Shown here: positions 47,082 through 55,416 of the stretch, piece by piece
Position numbering within the stretch: position 1 is the first letter of the stretch
How the letters are laid out: each line of letters opens with the position of its first letter
From: Leptodontidium sp. MPI-SDFR-AT-0119
Lineage: Eukaryota > Ascomycota > Leotiomycetes > Helotiales > Leptodontidiaceae
Direction of reading: 5' to 3'
Length of the DNA: 64,000 nt
Assembly (NCBI GenBank): GCA_020726505.1
Contig: JAHLEZ010000011.1
Span: 496,001-560,000, forward strand
Translations under genes and position numbers: made by a program
Notes under the pieces: generated by a model
Seen by the model: only the letters and a program-made list of their open reading frames with translations
Database searches by the model: none
Told to the model about the DNA's origin: nothing

Positions 47082-49997
47082 ATGTTCCAAATCGACGCCC
47101 AGAGCCTGCCCTTTGTGCAAACTCGCTCGGCGCTGCTGGTCCTCGACCTCCAAAACGATTTCGTCGGCCCCGATGCCGTTTTCCCTGTTGAAAGCCCCCA
47201 GGGTTTCCTCGATAAGATAGTAGGACTGGTCCCTGACTTCCGAGCTACCGGCAATGTTATATGGATTCGAAGTTGCTTCCAGGCCTCGAGGCGGGTCAAT
47301 GAGCCATACGGAGAGAGTGAAAGTGTTATTACAGATACCGAGTTGAATTTGGAACAGCGTGGGAGTGATGATAATTTGGAAATTTCTGGAGGACCTGCCG
47401 CTAAGCTACAGGATGGCTTGGAGAAAACAACTACAGAGACAGAGAGTAATGGGGATTCGGAGGGAAGCAGTCCGTCACTGGCTTTGGATGAGGATGAAGA
47501 CCCAGTGACGGAAACTTTTCTGACTGTCAAGCCGGGCAAGCTCCCGCAGGTTGTTTTGGCCATGTCCTCGAACACCAATTTCGTCCAGGAAGCTCTGGCG
47601 GCTGTGGATGCAACGAAAGATTTGATATTCCAGAAAACGTGGTACTCTGCCTTCAAAGATGGAAATCTCGTACAGATATTACGAGCCAAGTTCGTGACGG
47701 AGATCTTTATTTGTGGAGTTTTGACCAATATCAGCGTCTTCGCAACTGCTATGGATGCGGCACGGCATGGTTATGCGATCACCATTGTCGATGATTGTCT
47801 TGGGTACCGGAGCAAGGCGAGGCATGACGAAGCTCTGCGACGGCTGATCGAATTTACTGGGTGCGAGATAATATCGAGTGGTGAGCTTGGAGAGGAACTG
47901 CGAGAGAAAGCGAAAAGGCAGCCACCGCCTCGGAATAGCCAACCAAGACCCGGGCCAAGAGGAAACAACTCCACGCTCGAGCAGTTGATGTCCAGTCTGA
48001 GTTTGAAGAAGGATAGATTGGCAGGCAAGCAGAAAGCCACGAATTCTACTGGTCTACCATCCCTGGTGGCCGCGGAAAGTGCTGGAAGCTCACAAAGGGC
48101 TGAGAGCAATGACTCGGAGGATTTGCAGCTGCCCTCAAAACCAGCGGAAGGCGAGACAAAGAAACGCGACAGGGTAAGGCAGAAAATAAGAACTCGACGA
48201 CGTCCATCGAATCCTCCAAAACCATCAGTCAAAGAACCTGGAGCTGCTGGACCTTCGTCTGAGAAAAGTCACACATCGACAGCAGCAACGCTTGAAGCGG
48301 CAGCGAAAGCACTCGAGGGCTTATCAAAACCAGCGATAGCGGCAGAAGATATAGCATCATCTAGCAAAGAAGTCGAAACAGCGAAGCCCCACTCGAAGTC
48401 GGAAGATTCAGAAATGGCCAAGCTCACGGCTTCAATGAGTGCCATTGCCGTACATCCCGACTATGCTGTGGAGGCAGAGCAGGAGTCTTCTAGCGAAGAT
48501 GGATCACCTGTTTTATGTGAAGGTGACACGACGATTATTAAGAATCTTCTGGATGACGAGCTTGCCGAAGGCATTTTTGAGAAGATTCGCGACGAAGTTC
48601 AATGGCAGAAGATGTCCCATCAAGGCGGTGAGGTCCCACGACTGGTAGCTGTTCAGGGCACAGTTGCAGGCGATGGCAGCATCCCAGTTTATCGACATCC
48701 AGCAGATGAATCGCCACCTCTGCTACCGTTCTCTCCAACCGTTTCGCTCATTCGGAAACAAGTCGAGAAACATCTTGGACATGAGGTCAATCATGTGTTG
48801 ATCCAGTTCTATCGAAATGGATCAGACTATATTTCAGAACATAGCGACAAGACCTTAGATATCGTTCCAGAGACATTCATTGCGAATGTCAGTCTTGGTG
48901 CTCAAAGGACTATGGTTTTCCGAACCAAGAAACAGAAGGGAGGTGATGCTCCCGAGATAGTAGAACCTCGAAAGGCAACAAGAGCAGGGCTGCCTCACAA
49001 CTCAATGTGCAAGATGGGATTGGTCACAAACATGCGCTGGCTCCATGGGATTCGACAGGACAAGAGACTGGCTAGTGAAAAGATGGCAGAAGAATTGGCA
49101 TTCCAGGGCGGCCGTATCTCTTTGACTTTCAGGCTCATTGGGACATACCTCGACAAGGACCAGTCAAAGATCTGGGGTCAAGGCGCTGTTGCTAAAACTA
49201 AGGACAAAGCAAGGGCTGTTCTGAATGGCAAAACTTCCGAAGCCGAAAATATGATCCGAGCTTTTGGCAAAGAGAATCAGTCGACAGAATTCGATTGGAA
49301 GGCAGCTTATGGTGATGGTTTTGATGTGCTCCATATTTCCAACACTCGAAAGCTATTTCTGTCTGCGGATGCCACGGCGAACTTGCGCGTCAAGTTGTAC
49401 TTGGCTGAGCACAACATCGAATGGACCGAGGGCAACCTCTCACCACCATTTACTTGGAAGGATGGAAATTCTCACCATGGCGCGCCAGAGATTCCAGAGA
49501 GTCTACCCATCAAATTTGTTGACAACGATCTAAGTAAGACAACTGTGGTCGGAGACCTCGCAATTATGCTCTACCTAGACGCAGTCTACGGTTCAAAGTC
49601 GAGCACAACTCCAAGGGCCCAAGTCGATATTGGCAAACAGTTTACACGCCTCCAGCAATCCGACTTACTTTTGAGGAAGTGGCGAGCACAACCATTCAAT
49701 GTCAAGCCCTTCCAGCGCGAGTTGAAGTTATGGGAAGGCTACGCCCTTGAAGCGCCATATATCGCAGGCTCTACCATCTCCTTGACGGATTTTGCGGTCT
49801 TCGCCATCATCGAAGAGATCCGTGCTGAGTGGAAGAATGCAGAGGGGGTGCATAATGTCGTTGCATGGTATTTCCGCATCAGGTATCGGGAGAACGTGAT
49901 GAAAGTTATGGGGCCGCTCGATGAAATGTCTCGCCAAAGAGAGGCAGCACTGGCTTCGTATCCTGGGATTAAGCACTGGGAGGATGAGAGTGAGTAA
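47082..49997 (+). CDS. Isochorismatase-like / AlkB 2OG-Fe(II) dioxygenase / GST-like fusion protein
   Basis: Intronless, 971 residues. Domain 1 (about 10-260) has the isochorismatase/cysteine-hydrolase fold: Asp22 in LVLDLQNDF, Lys185 in FQKTWYSAF, then GVLTNISVFATAMDA. The usual nucleophile Cys position is Ser218. An acidic insert lies near 85-150. A Ser/Lys-rich linker (about 265-480) follows. Domain 2 (about 490-700) is AlkB-like and complete: Fe ligands His587 and Asp589 (EHSDK) and His655 (WLHGIRQD). The RxxxxxR signature is at Arg678 and Arg684 (GRISLTFRLIG). Domain 3 (about 745-960) resembles GST: LRVKLYLAEHNIEW, VGDLAIMLYLD and YIAGSTISLTDFAVFAII. AlkB enzymes oxidatively remove N-alkyl groups from nucleic acids; coupling to a GST-like module suggests alkylation or electrophile defence, which is inference. 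An upstream in-frame GTG at 47058 is not needed; ATG 47082 starts MFQIDAQSLP. Confidence 0.88.
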   Translation: MFQIDAQSLPFVQTRSALLVLDLQNDFVGPDAVFPVESPQGFLDKIVGLVPDFRATGNVIWIRSCFQASRRVNEPYGESESVITDTELNLEQRGSDDNLEISGGPAAKLQDGLEKTTTETESNGDSEGSSPSLALDEDEDPVTETFLTVKPGKLPQVVLAMSSNTNFVQEALAAVDATKDLIFQKTWYSAFKDGNLVQILRAKFVTEIFICGVLTNISVFATAMDAARHGYAITIVDDCLGYRSKARHDEALRRLIEFTGCEIISSGELGEELREKAKRQPPPRNSQPRPGPRGNNSTLEQLMSSLSLKKDRLAGKQKATNSTGLPSLVAAESAGSSQRAESNDSEDLQLPSKPAEGETKKRDRVRQKIRTRRRPSNPPKPSVKEPGAAGPSSEKSHTSTAATLEAAAKALEGLSKPAIAAEDIASSSKEVETAKPHSKSEDSEMAKLTASMSAIAVHPDYAVEAEQESSSEDGSPVLCEGDTTIIKNLLDDELAEGIFEKIRDEVQWQKMSHQGGEVPRLVAVQGTVAGDGSIPVYRHPADESPPLLPFSPTVSLIRKQVEKHLGHEVNHVLIQFYRNGSDYISEHSDKTLDIVPETFIANVSLGAQRTMVFRTKKQKGGDAPEIVEPRKATRAGLPHNSMCKMGLVTNMRWLHGIRQDKRLASEKMAEELAFQGGRISLTFRLIGTYLDKDQSKIWGQGAVAKTKDKARAVLNGKTSEAENMIRAFGKENQSTEFDWKAAYGDGFDVLHISNTRKLFLSADATANLRVKLYLAEHNIEWTEGNLSPPFTWKDGNSHHGAPEIPESLPIKFVDNDLSKTTVVGDLAIMLYLDAVYGSKSSTTPRAQVDIGKQFTRLQQSDLLLRKWRAQPFNVKPFQRELKLWEGYALEAPYIAGSTISLTDFAVFAIIEEIRAEWKNAEGVHNVVAWYFRIRYRENVMKVMGPLDEMSRQREAALASYPGIKHWEDESE

Positions 49998-50314
49998 GAG
50001 ATAGGCTTGACTTGGGGGTGGGGAAAATATATTATGATGGATTTGGAAGCAAGGTCATTAGAAAATTTTGTTTTTACTTTTGGTTTGCTGGCATTAAGCG
50101 ATGTTGCAGAAGATACATTTAGTATCTCAATACCCTTCGTTTTTAGATCAACAATGAAGCATTTTCAGGTAGAAGCAAGAATATGCTATCCTTGTTTACT
50201 TCGCTTGGAATCTGGCTTCCTTCAAGCAATGATCAACCACCACATTGCATCCATTAGACTCTCACACATCAAAGCTCTTCCTATCATGACTTCCCTTCAC
50301 ACCCAAATTCATCA
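49998..50314. other. Intergenic region between convergent genes
   Basis: 317 bp of A/T-rich 3' flank of the fusion gene and of the RecA-like gene. No gene is seen. Confidence 0.5.
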
Positions 50315-51243
50315 TTAAGACCGCCAAACAAACCCAATCCCCTCCTCATCCTCCGCCCTCCACCCCCTCGCATCAACAACCTCCCCCCTCCTCTCCCTCT
50401 CACCCCAAGCCTCCTCAACACTAACCCCCTCTCCAAAGCCACCGACCTCCTCCCTCTCAACCCTCAACCAACCCCTCCACCCTAGGTTAATATCACCCCC
50501 CACACCACCATTCACGATAGTACCCAGCCACTCCCTCGCGTGGCTCTTATGCTCGCCGTATAGCATGTAGTTCTCTATACTGTCTAAGGTAGCTTGCAGC
50601 GTGGCTTTGGTGGGTTTGAAGACGTGGATGTGGATGAGATCTGCTTTTGTAAGGGAAGGAGGAGGGGAGTTGGAGGTGGTGGATGTAGTTGTGGAGGAGG
50701 ATGAAAGGAGGTGGGAAGGGGAGAATCGTCCTGTGAGATCTAGGAGCGCGACTGTCCCTTTTAAGTAAGCGGGGGAGATAAGGTGGATTAGAATTTTGTG
50801 CAGGATGGGGAGGGTACGCCCTGTGATGGAGAGTTTTTGGCTGCTGTGGTGGGTGCAGAGCGTGTCGAGGGCTGGGATGCCTGTTCGTAGGGGAGAGGGG
50901 GTGAGGGTTTGCCGGAGGGTGGTGAGGAGCTGGATGGGTTGTTAGGGGGATTTTTATATATTTGAATAGGTATCTAGGTAGAAAGAGAGAGAGAGAGTGT
51001 GTGTGTGTGTGAGAGAGAGAGAGAGGGAGGATGGGAGGGAGAGAATTGGGGAGGCATGTGACTTGCATGTGACTTTCATGTGACTTGAATGAAAGGATGG
51101 GAGGGGTGTTGGTGGAGGATGAAGTTGGATGAGGAGATGGAAAGGCAATTGGGACTTACATCTTCTAAACTTCCTTCTTCGGAGGCTATCTCTCGTAATA
51201 ATCTCGCGCCGTGGACCTCTGTTGAGGATATCATTGTTGCCAT
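50315..51243 (-). CDS. RecA/Rad51-paralogue-like protein with degenerate P-loop (putative)
   Basis: Complement of 51243-51160 and 50929-50315, with a 230-bp intron (donor GTAAGT, branch CTAAC, acceptor TCCAG), giving 232 residues in frame. Exon 1 is MATMISSTEVHGARLLREIA and on. Exon 2 contains LRTGIPALDTLC, then KLSITGRTLPILHKIL where a Walker A would stand, and VALLDLTGRFSPSHL, a Walker B-like strand. A strand-helix unit follows (LIHIHVFKPTKATLQATLDS). This order resembles RecA-fold recombination paralogues of the XRCC2/Rad51D kind, but the P-loop lacks GxxxxGKT. The C-terminal third is Gly/Glu/Arg-rich. It could bind DNA partners without hydrolysing ATP. Family assignment rests on pattern only, so it is tentative; the exon structure is better supported. 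It shares a 121-bp promoter with SOM1. Confidence 0.5.
50985..51026. repeat. Compound (GA)n(GT)n(GA)n microsatellite inside an intron
   Basis: Six GA, seven GT and eight GA units in succession, lying in the 230-bp intron of the RecA-like gene. In the sense direction it is a CT/AC tract upstream of the acceptor. Confidence 0.9.
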
Positions 51244-51364
51244 CTTCCTCACCCTCGTTCAAAAGCTTCAACCCTCCTCTCTTTCACACTTTCCAGCCCC
51301 AAACCAAATCAACTCCTTCCCAAATCAAACACTCCCCGACGATCTAGCTCAGTCGCCAACAATC
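51244..51364. promoter_or_regulatory. Short bidirectional promoter between the RecA-like gene and SOM1
   Basis: Only 121 bp separate two divergent ATGs, so both genes must share or overlap core promoter elements. The sequence is C/T-rich on the SOM1 sense strand. Confidence 0.5.
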
Positions 51365-51729
51365 ATGGCACCCTTCGTCGAAGTCTTCCCCGCCAGCGAA
51401 CTCCCCTTCCGGACACAACTTACACTGAAAGGCAAAGCGCGCAAGGACTTCCACGGCGATTTGAAGGCGTGCGAACTATTTTCGCTGTGGCAGTTTGAGT
51501 GTGAGGTTGAGAGGCCGGTTACGAGGGAGAGTGTGACGAGGTGTTATCCTGTTGAGAGGCTGTTTAGACGGTGAGTTGAGTTTGTTGTGATAAGGGGTGG
51601 TTGAAATGGGGAGGTTGATGAATGGATGGATGAGGCTGACTTTAGCGATTTAGGTGTAAAGATGGGCAGACGACTTTTACGGTAGAGACGACGGCTTGGG
51701 AGGGGGAGAAGAAGGGGAAGGGCGTATGA
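51365..51729 (+). CDS. SOM1: Mitochondrial inner membrane peptidase complex subunit Som1
   Basis: Exons 51365-51570 and 51654-51729 (83-bp intron, donor GTGAGT, acceptor TTTAG) give 93 residues. The start MAPFVEVFPASELPFR is followed by LKACELFSLWQFECEVE, then RCYPVERLFRR. Across the intron comes CKDGQTTFTVETTAWEG. The Cys-rich core and the FTVETTAWE ending are what I know from fungal Som1. In yeast Som1 helps the inner membrane peptidase (Imp1/Imp2) mature intermembrane-space proteins. Without splicing the last Cys and the ETTAWE motif would be lost, which supports the intron. The upstream open frame to 51089 is leader. Confidence 0.85.
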
Positions 51730-52074
51730 ATTGCAATTTGAAGGATTTTCACGACATCGGGCTTTGGATTTGGGAGTTGGGGGTTCGGGAAATGTATGAT
51801 CACCCCTCGGTTTGCTCTCCTGGCAGTTTGCCTAGGAACATAGCAAAAGGGTTTCTGATGTTTGTTGTTACAACTGGGTTTCTGCCCATTTCAAGTCTTG
51901 TTCTCGTTCTACGACTTGTGGTTAAAATATACAGTATTACTACAATATCTGCCGCGCCTGCCTGGCAGAACCGCAGCTCCGATGCAAATGACAGGAATCA
52001 CCGTTCCCAAACCAAACACCATGCTTCCATGCATCCCAATGCCCAACTCCAAATCAAAGCCAAAGATCATATAA
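51730..52074. other. Intergenic region between convergent SOM1 and TAF8
   Basis: 345 bp of 3' flanks. No gene is seen; the plus-strand ORF at 51696-52154 overlaps the TAF8 3' end and has no domain. Confidence 0.5.
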
Positions 52075-53076
52075 TCATAACCCCTCTATCACCGGCGGAG
52101 GAGGCTTCTTCTTTGCAACCATGGCCTTCCTGTAGAATGACCTCTCTGCGTTAACGATCAGACCTCTGTCTTTGTCGTCCACGCTTTCTTTCACAGCTGC
52201 TTCCACCACACCTGTCACTAACGAGCCTACCGTCTTCTCCCAAAGCTCATGTCTCTCTTTGCTCTTCGGGTCTTTGCTCGCTGCTTTCTTGACGTCTTTT
52301 TCCTTCCCCACCTTGGCCACCTGGGTGAACTTGCGGAGCGCCTCCTCGCTCTGTCGAGAAACCTTCGCAGCTTCCTCTCTAACCCTCCTTGGATCCATCT
52401 CGCGCCCGTAATCCTTCTCTGTCCATTTGTACGTATGCTTGCTTGGAAAGGAGGGGAATTTTTTCGGTATGTATGGCTTGACTTTCTTGTCGGATTCACC
52501 ACTTAGAGTATCTCCTAGCAGTTTCTCCAGAGAGGGAGATCCTAGGTCTGTATGTGGCGCGGGCTCGAGCTGGAGTAGCAGTTTGGAGGCTGGTATAGGT
52601 GGCTTGAGATGAGGTTCTATCGAGGCGATTGGGAGGTCGAATTCTGAGAGTGCGTACTTGAAGTCTGGTGGTGTGGGGAGTGATCGTCGGGAATTGAGCA
52701 TCGAGGAAGTTACTTTGGAGAGGAAGTGCGCGGCATCTATTGGAAGTCAGTATATATAAACTGATATCAGTTTGCAATACATACAGACGTCGACTTCGGC
52801 GCAGAAGGCTTCCAATGCTTCTGGAGAAGCTCCTGTAAACCCCACATGCTCCAAGGCCAAGGCAACCGCGCGCAGTAACAACTGATGCGGATCGTCGTCG
52901 AACATTGGGATCTTCTCTGCTTTGGCGGTGAAGTATTCTTCTGGTAGCTCTGGCGGAGGTGTGTTTGGCATAATGCTTTCGACTCGTCTCTTCTTTAAGT
53001 TGGGTTCTTCTGAGAGGCTATCGTCACTTTGTGAGGGGGATGCTCTCTTCTTCGAGATTGGGGACATGGGAGCCAT
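52075..53076 (-). CDS. TAF8: TFIID subunit TAF8
   Basis: Complement of 53076-52785 and 52736-52075, with a 48-bp intron (donor GTATGT, acceptor ATAG), giving 317 residues. The N-terminus is basic and low in complexity (MAPMSPISKKRASPS). A histone fold follows near 65-125: HQLLLRAVALALEHVGF, PEALEAFCAEVD, then across the intron YAAHFLSKVTSSMLNSRR. Next is the TAF8 C-terminal domain signature (RRSLPTPPDFKYAL), with FPSFPSKHTYKWT near 210. TAF8 pairs with TAF10 in TFIID. The tail is Lys-rich. An in-frame ATG at 53121 would add 15 residues. It is divergent from COX9. Confidence 0.9.
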
Positions 53077-53414
53077 GGTTGCGATGCGTAGAATTGGTGT
53101 ACGTGGTTGTATCTGTAGCAATATCGCTCAAAGCAAGAAGGCGACACTCTTCCCATACTCCACAGCCCCAAGTCGCAAAGTCGTGGAGTTGAGATTCACT
53201 GCGTCTTGTCGCACATCACTGTTCGAACTTCACTCCGTCTTGATGTTGAGCGGCCAGTCAGTCTCCTGCAAGGTGGTCAGTGCACCGTCACGTGGATCTT
53301 AGTGTTCAACCAAATCATGCGATTTCCAACCTCAGACGAGAGCTCTTTTGAAAGGCATACGAGCAAGAAACACAATTGAGAGCTTTCCCATCAAGAGTTC
53401 ACAAAACACACACA
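53077..53414. promoter_or_regulatory. Bidirectional promoter region between TAF8 and COX9
   Basis: 338 bp between divergent ATGs. It should hold both promoters and 5' UTRs. A plus-strand ORF (52922-53302) overlaps TAF8 antisense and is rejected. No specific site can be named with confidence. Confidence 0.45.
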
Positions 53415-53868
53415 ATGGCAATCAGACCAATTACCGGAGTAAGTCGATTCTACCTCCTAGAGGAAGCTAGATTAATCTGCGGCTGCGATTTGGAGCCTCA
53501 AGATCATGAACTGACTCTGTTCCAGATGCTCCGACGGGGCCTTGTCCTTGACCTCAGCGTCGCTTTCGGTGAGTGAAAGATCAGATATGGATTGAATATA
53601 CGGGCTTGTTGGGCAGTGAACGGAAGGTCTTGGGAGCTTTGGGGTGGTTCAATGGCTGTTCGGAAGGATGAGGACTGATTGTGGAAACAGGTCTCGGAAC
53701 ATCATTCGGATACGCTTTCTGGTACGGAGAACACGCTCTAGAATCTACTTGAATATATGGCAGCTAACAAATCACCTCAGGTACGGATACCACGTCCCAG
53801 CCGTCGCCAAGCGAGACGCATACTACTCGAAGTTAGAGGACCAAAGAGCTGCCAATGCCGCGGCATAG
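53415..53868 (+). CDS. COX9: Cytochrome c oxidase subunit 7a (Cox9)
   Basis: Four very short exons: 53415-53438, 53527-53569, 53691-53721 and 53781-53868, giving 61 residues. The assembled protein starts MAIRPITGMLRRGLVLDL, then has a single membrane helix (SVAFGLGTSFGYAFWYGY) and HVPAVAKRDAYYSKLEDQ. This matches yeast Cox9 (xxIxPITGxxRR, one helix, NKREKFYAELE-like tail) in order and length. Cox9 is a nuclear-encoded single-span subunit of complex IV in the inner mitochondrial membrane. The three introns are in phases 0, 1 and 2. No exon exceeds 90 nt, so ORF-based gene finding misses this gene. Intron 3 is flanked by a copy of GGTACGGA at each end (see findings). Confidence 0.9.
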
Positions 53869-55416
53869 AGTGGATATAGACGGGTCGATCAGTCTGTTTG
53901 TGAGGCGATGAATGGAGGATGGATGAATTGGAGAGTGCTGATGGGGTTGATTGCGGGGTATGGAGGGATATCAAGCTGTACATTACCAACATCGACGGAC
54001 CTTTGGCAATGCATACCCGTTTCTGATCCCTGGACCCATTCGGACGTGTCGGTTTGAAATATTGAAGGAGTGGGAAGATAGCTTCCGGAAATGGACTCAA
54101 AGGACTTGAAAATTGGATGGGTTTGATTTCCCGAGCTAGGAAAGGGGGGTTCGGAAGACATCAAGCTTCATAAATACGAGACCTCGGAAGTCAAGGGACG
54201 TTTTTGCCAGCAGAGATGATTTAGCGTTCGTTCCAGCTGGCTTCTCGAGTTTTAACAAAGCTTGGGTTGCGTAAAAGAAGTAAGTTGAAATGGGTTCTGT
54301 ATTCTGCTCTTGCTGGCCTTGCTATTACGCGTTTTGCTACGGATGGGCTGGCATACTGCCTCTCTTGAATTTGTTTGCATACGATGAAAAGAGATCTCTC
54401 ATTTCTTGACTGTACTGTGGGTATTCTGATCTAGGGAAGAAGCATTTGTCCAGAACTTCCCTTCCAGAGCATGTGTCTGCTACTGAAACACTTGCACGGG
54501 ATCTGAATTATTTGTCAGACTTTCATGATTCCCATCTCCATCTACTTTGAATTCTGCAGCGTCTCCTACGCATATTAGAAAGAGATGGGTTGTCTTGAGA
54601 CTCATCTGAAGCTTAGAATCAATTATCGCATTGCTAGATATTATAGAGCTCCCGATGGACCACGAGTTCCCGCAATACTGCTTTCTACCATCCTCTCTCT
54701 CTCTCTCCAGAATGTAAAGTCTCAACATCCCTTATTTTTTTCTCCGAAGAAGACGCAAAGGATGGAGTTTAACAGCAAGCTTCCTTCTCTCACAAGTGTA
54801 ATTGAAGTAATAGCCTTTTATTTATCTGCTAGCAAGGCATGAGAGGCTTCTCAAGTAGCTTGTGTAGTGAATCGGAACACATCGAAATGCAGAGCACTAC
54901 ACTGCGAACTTCAAAAGTCTCCAATCAACAAGTGGCTTTCCCAACAACGGCCTTTGAGGATTCTCTTGATATGCTATTTACTAAAATAGCATCACTGCCA
55001 TGAATTAGATTCAATTAGAAAAGTGAGCCTTCACCTGATGATGCTCTCTCCCAAACGATGCAAAGGCGGCACTAAGGAAGCAGCCCAGCAGCAGACATTT
55101 AATTTTCACCCGGATCGCTGATTGATTCTGATAGCTAGTAAGAACATATCAGGATCGAAATATAAACCATCATTCCTCTGAGAACAAAAGTCGTCGAATT
55201 TATTTTATTTTTTTGGCTGACATTCAAACCCCCCTCCCCCCCCCCCCAGCCCGGAGCTATTCGTCGCCGCTTTCAAACCCACCTAGTCCCAAAGCTACCT
55301 AGACAGTTCGCACCCTGCCGCATCGCTTAACTGAATCCCACACTCAATTCTCGAGATTCTTCAACTTCGCGACTGCCCTCGTCGAACATTGAGAAACGAC
55401 AACACCATCCCTCAAG
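53869..55416. other. Intergenic region upstream of RACK1
   Basis: About 1.5 kb: COX9 3' flank and the RACK1 promoter. Near 55228-55249 a run of C6 T C12 followed by AG, with CTGAC upstream, looks like the 3' end of a 5' UTR intron; GTAAGA at 55138 could be its donor. No protein-coding gene is seen. Confidence 0.45.
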
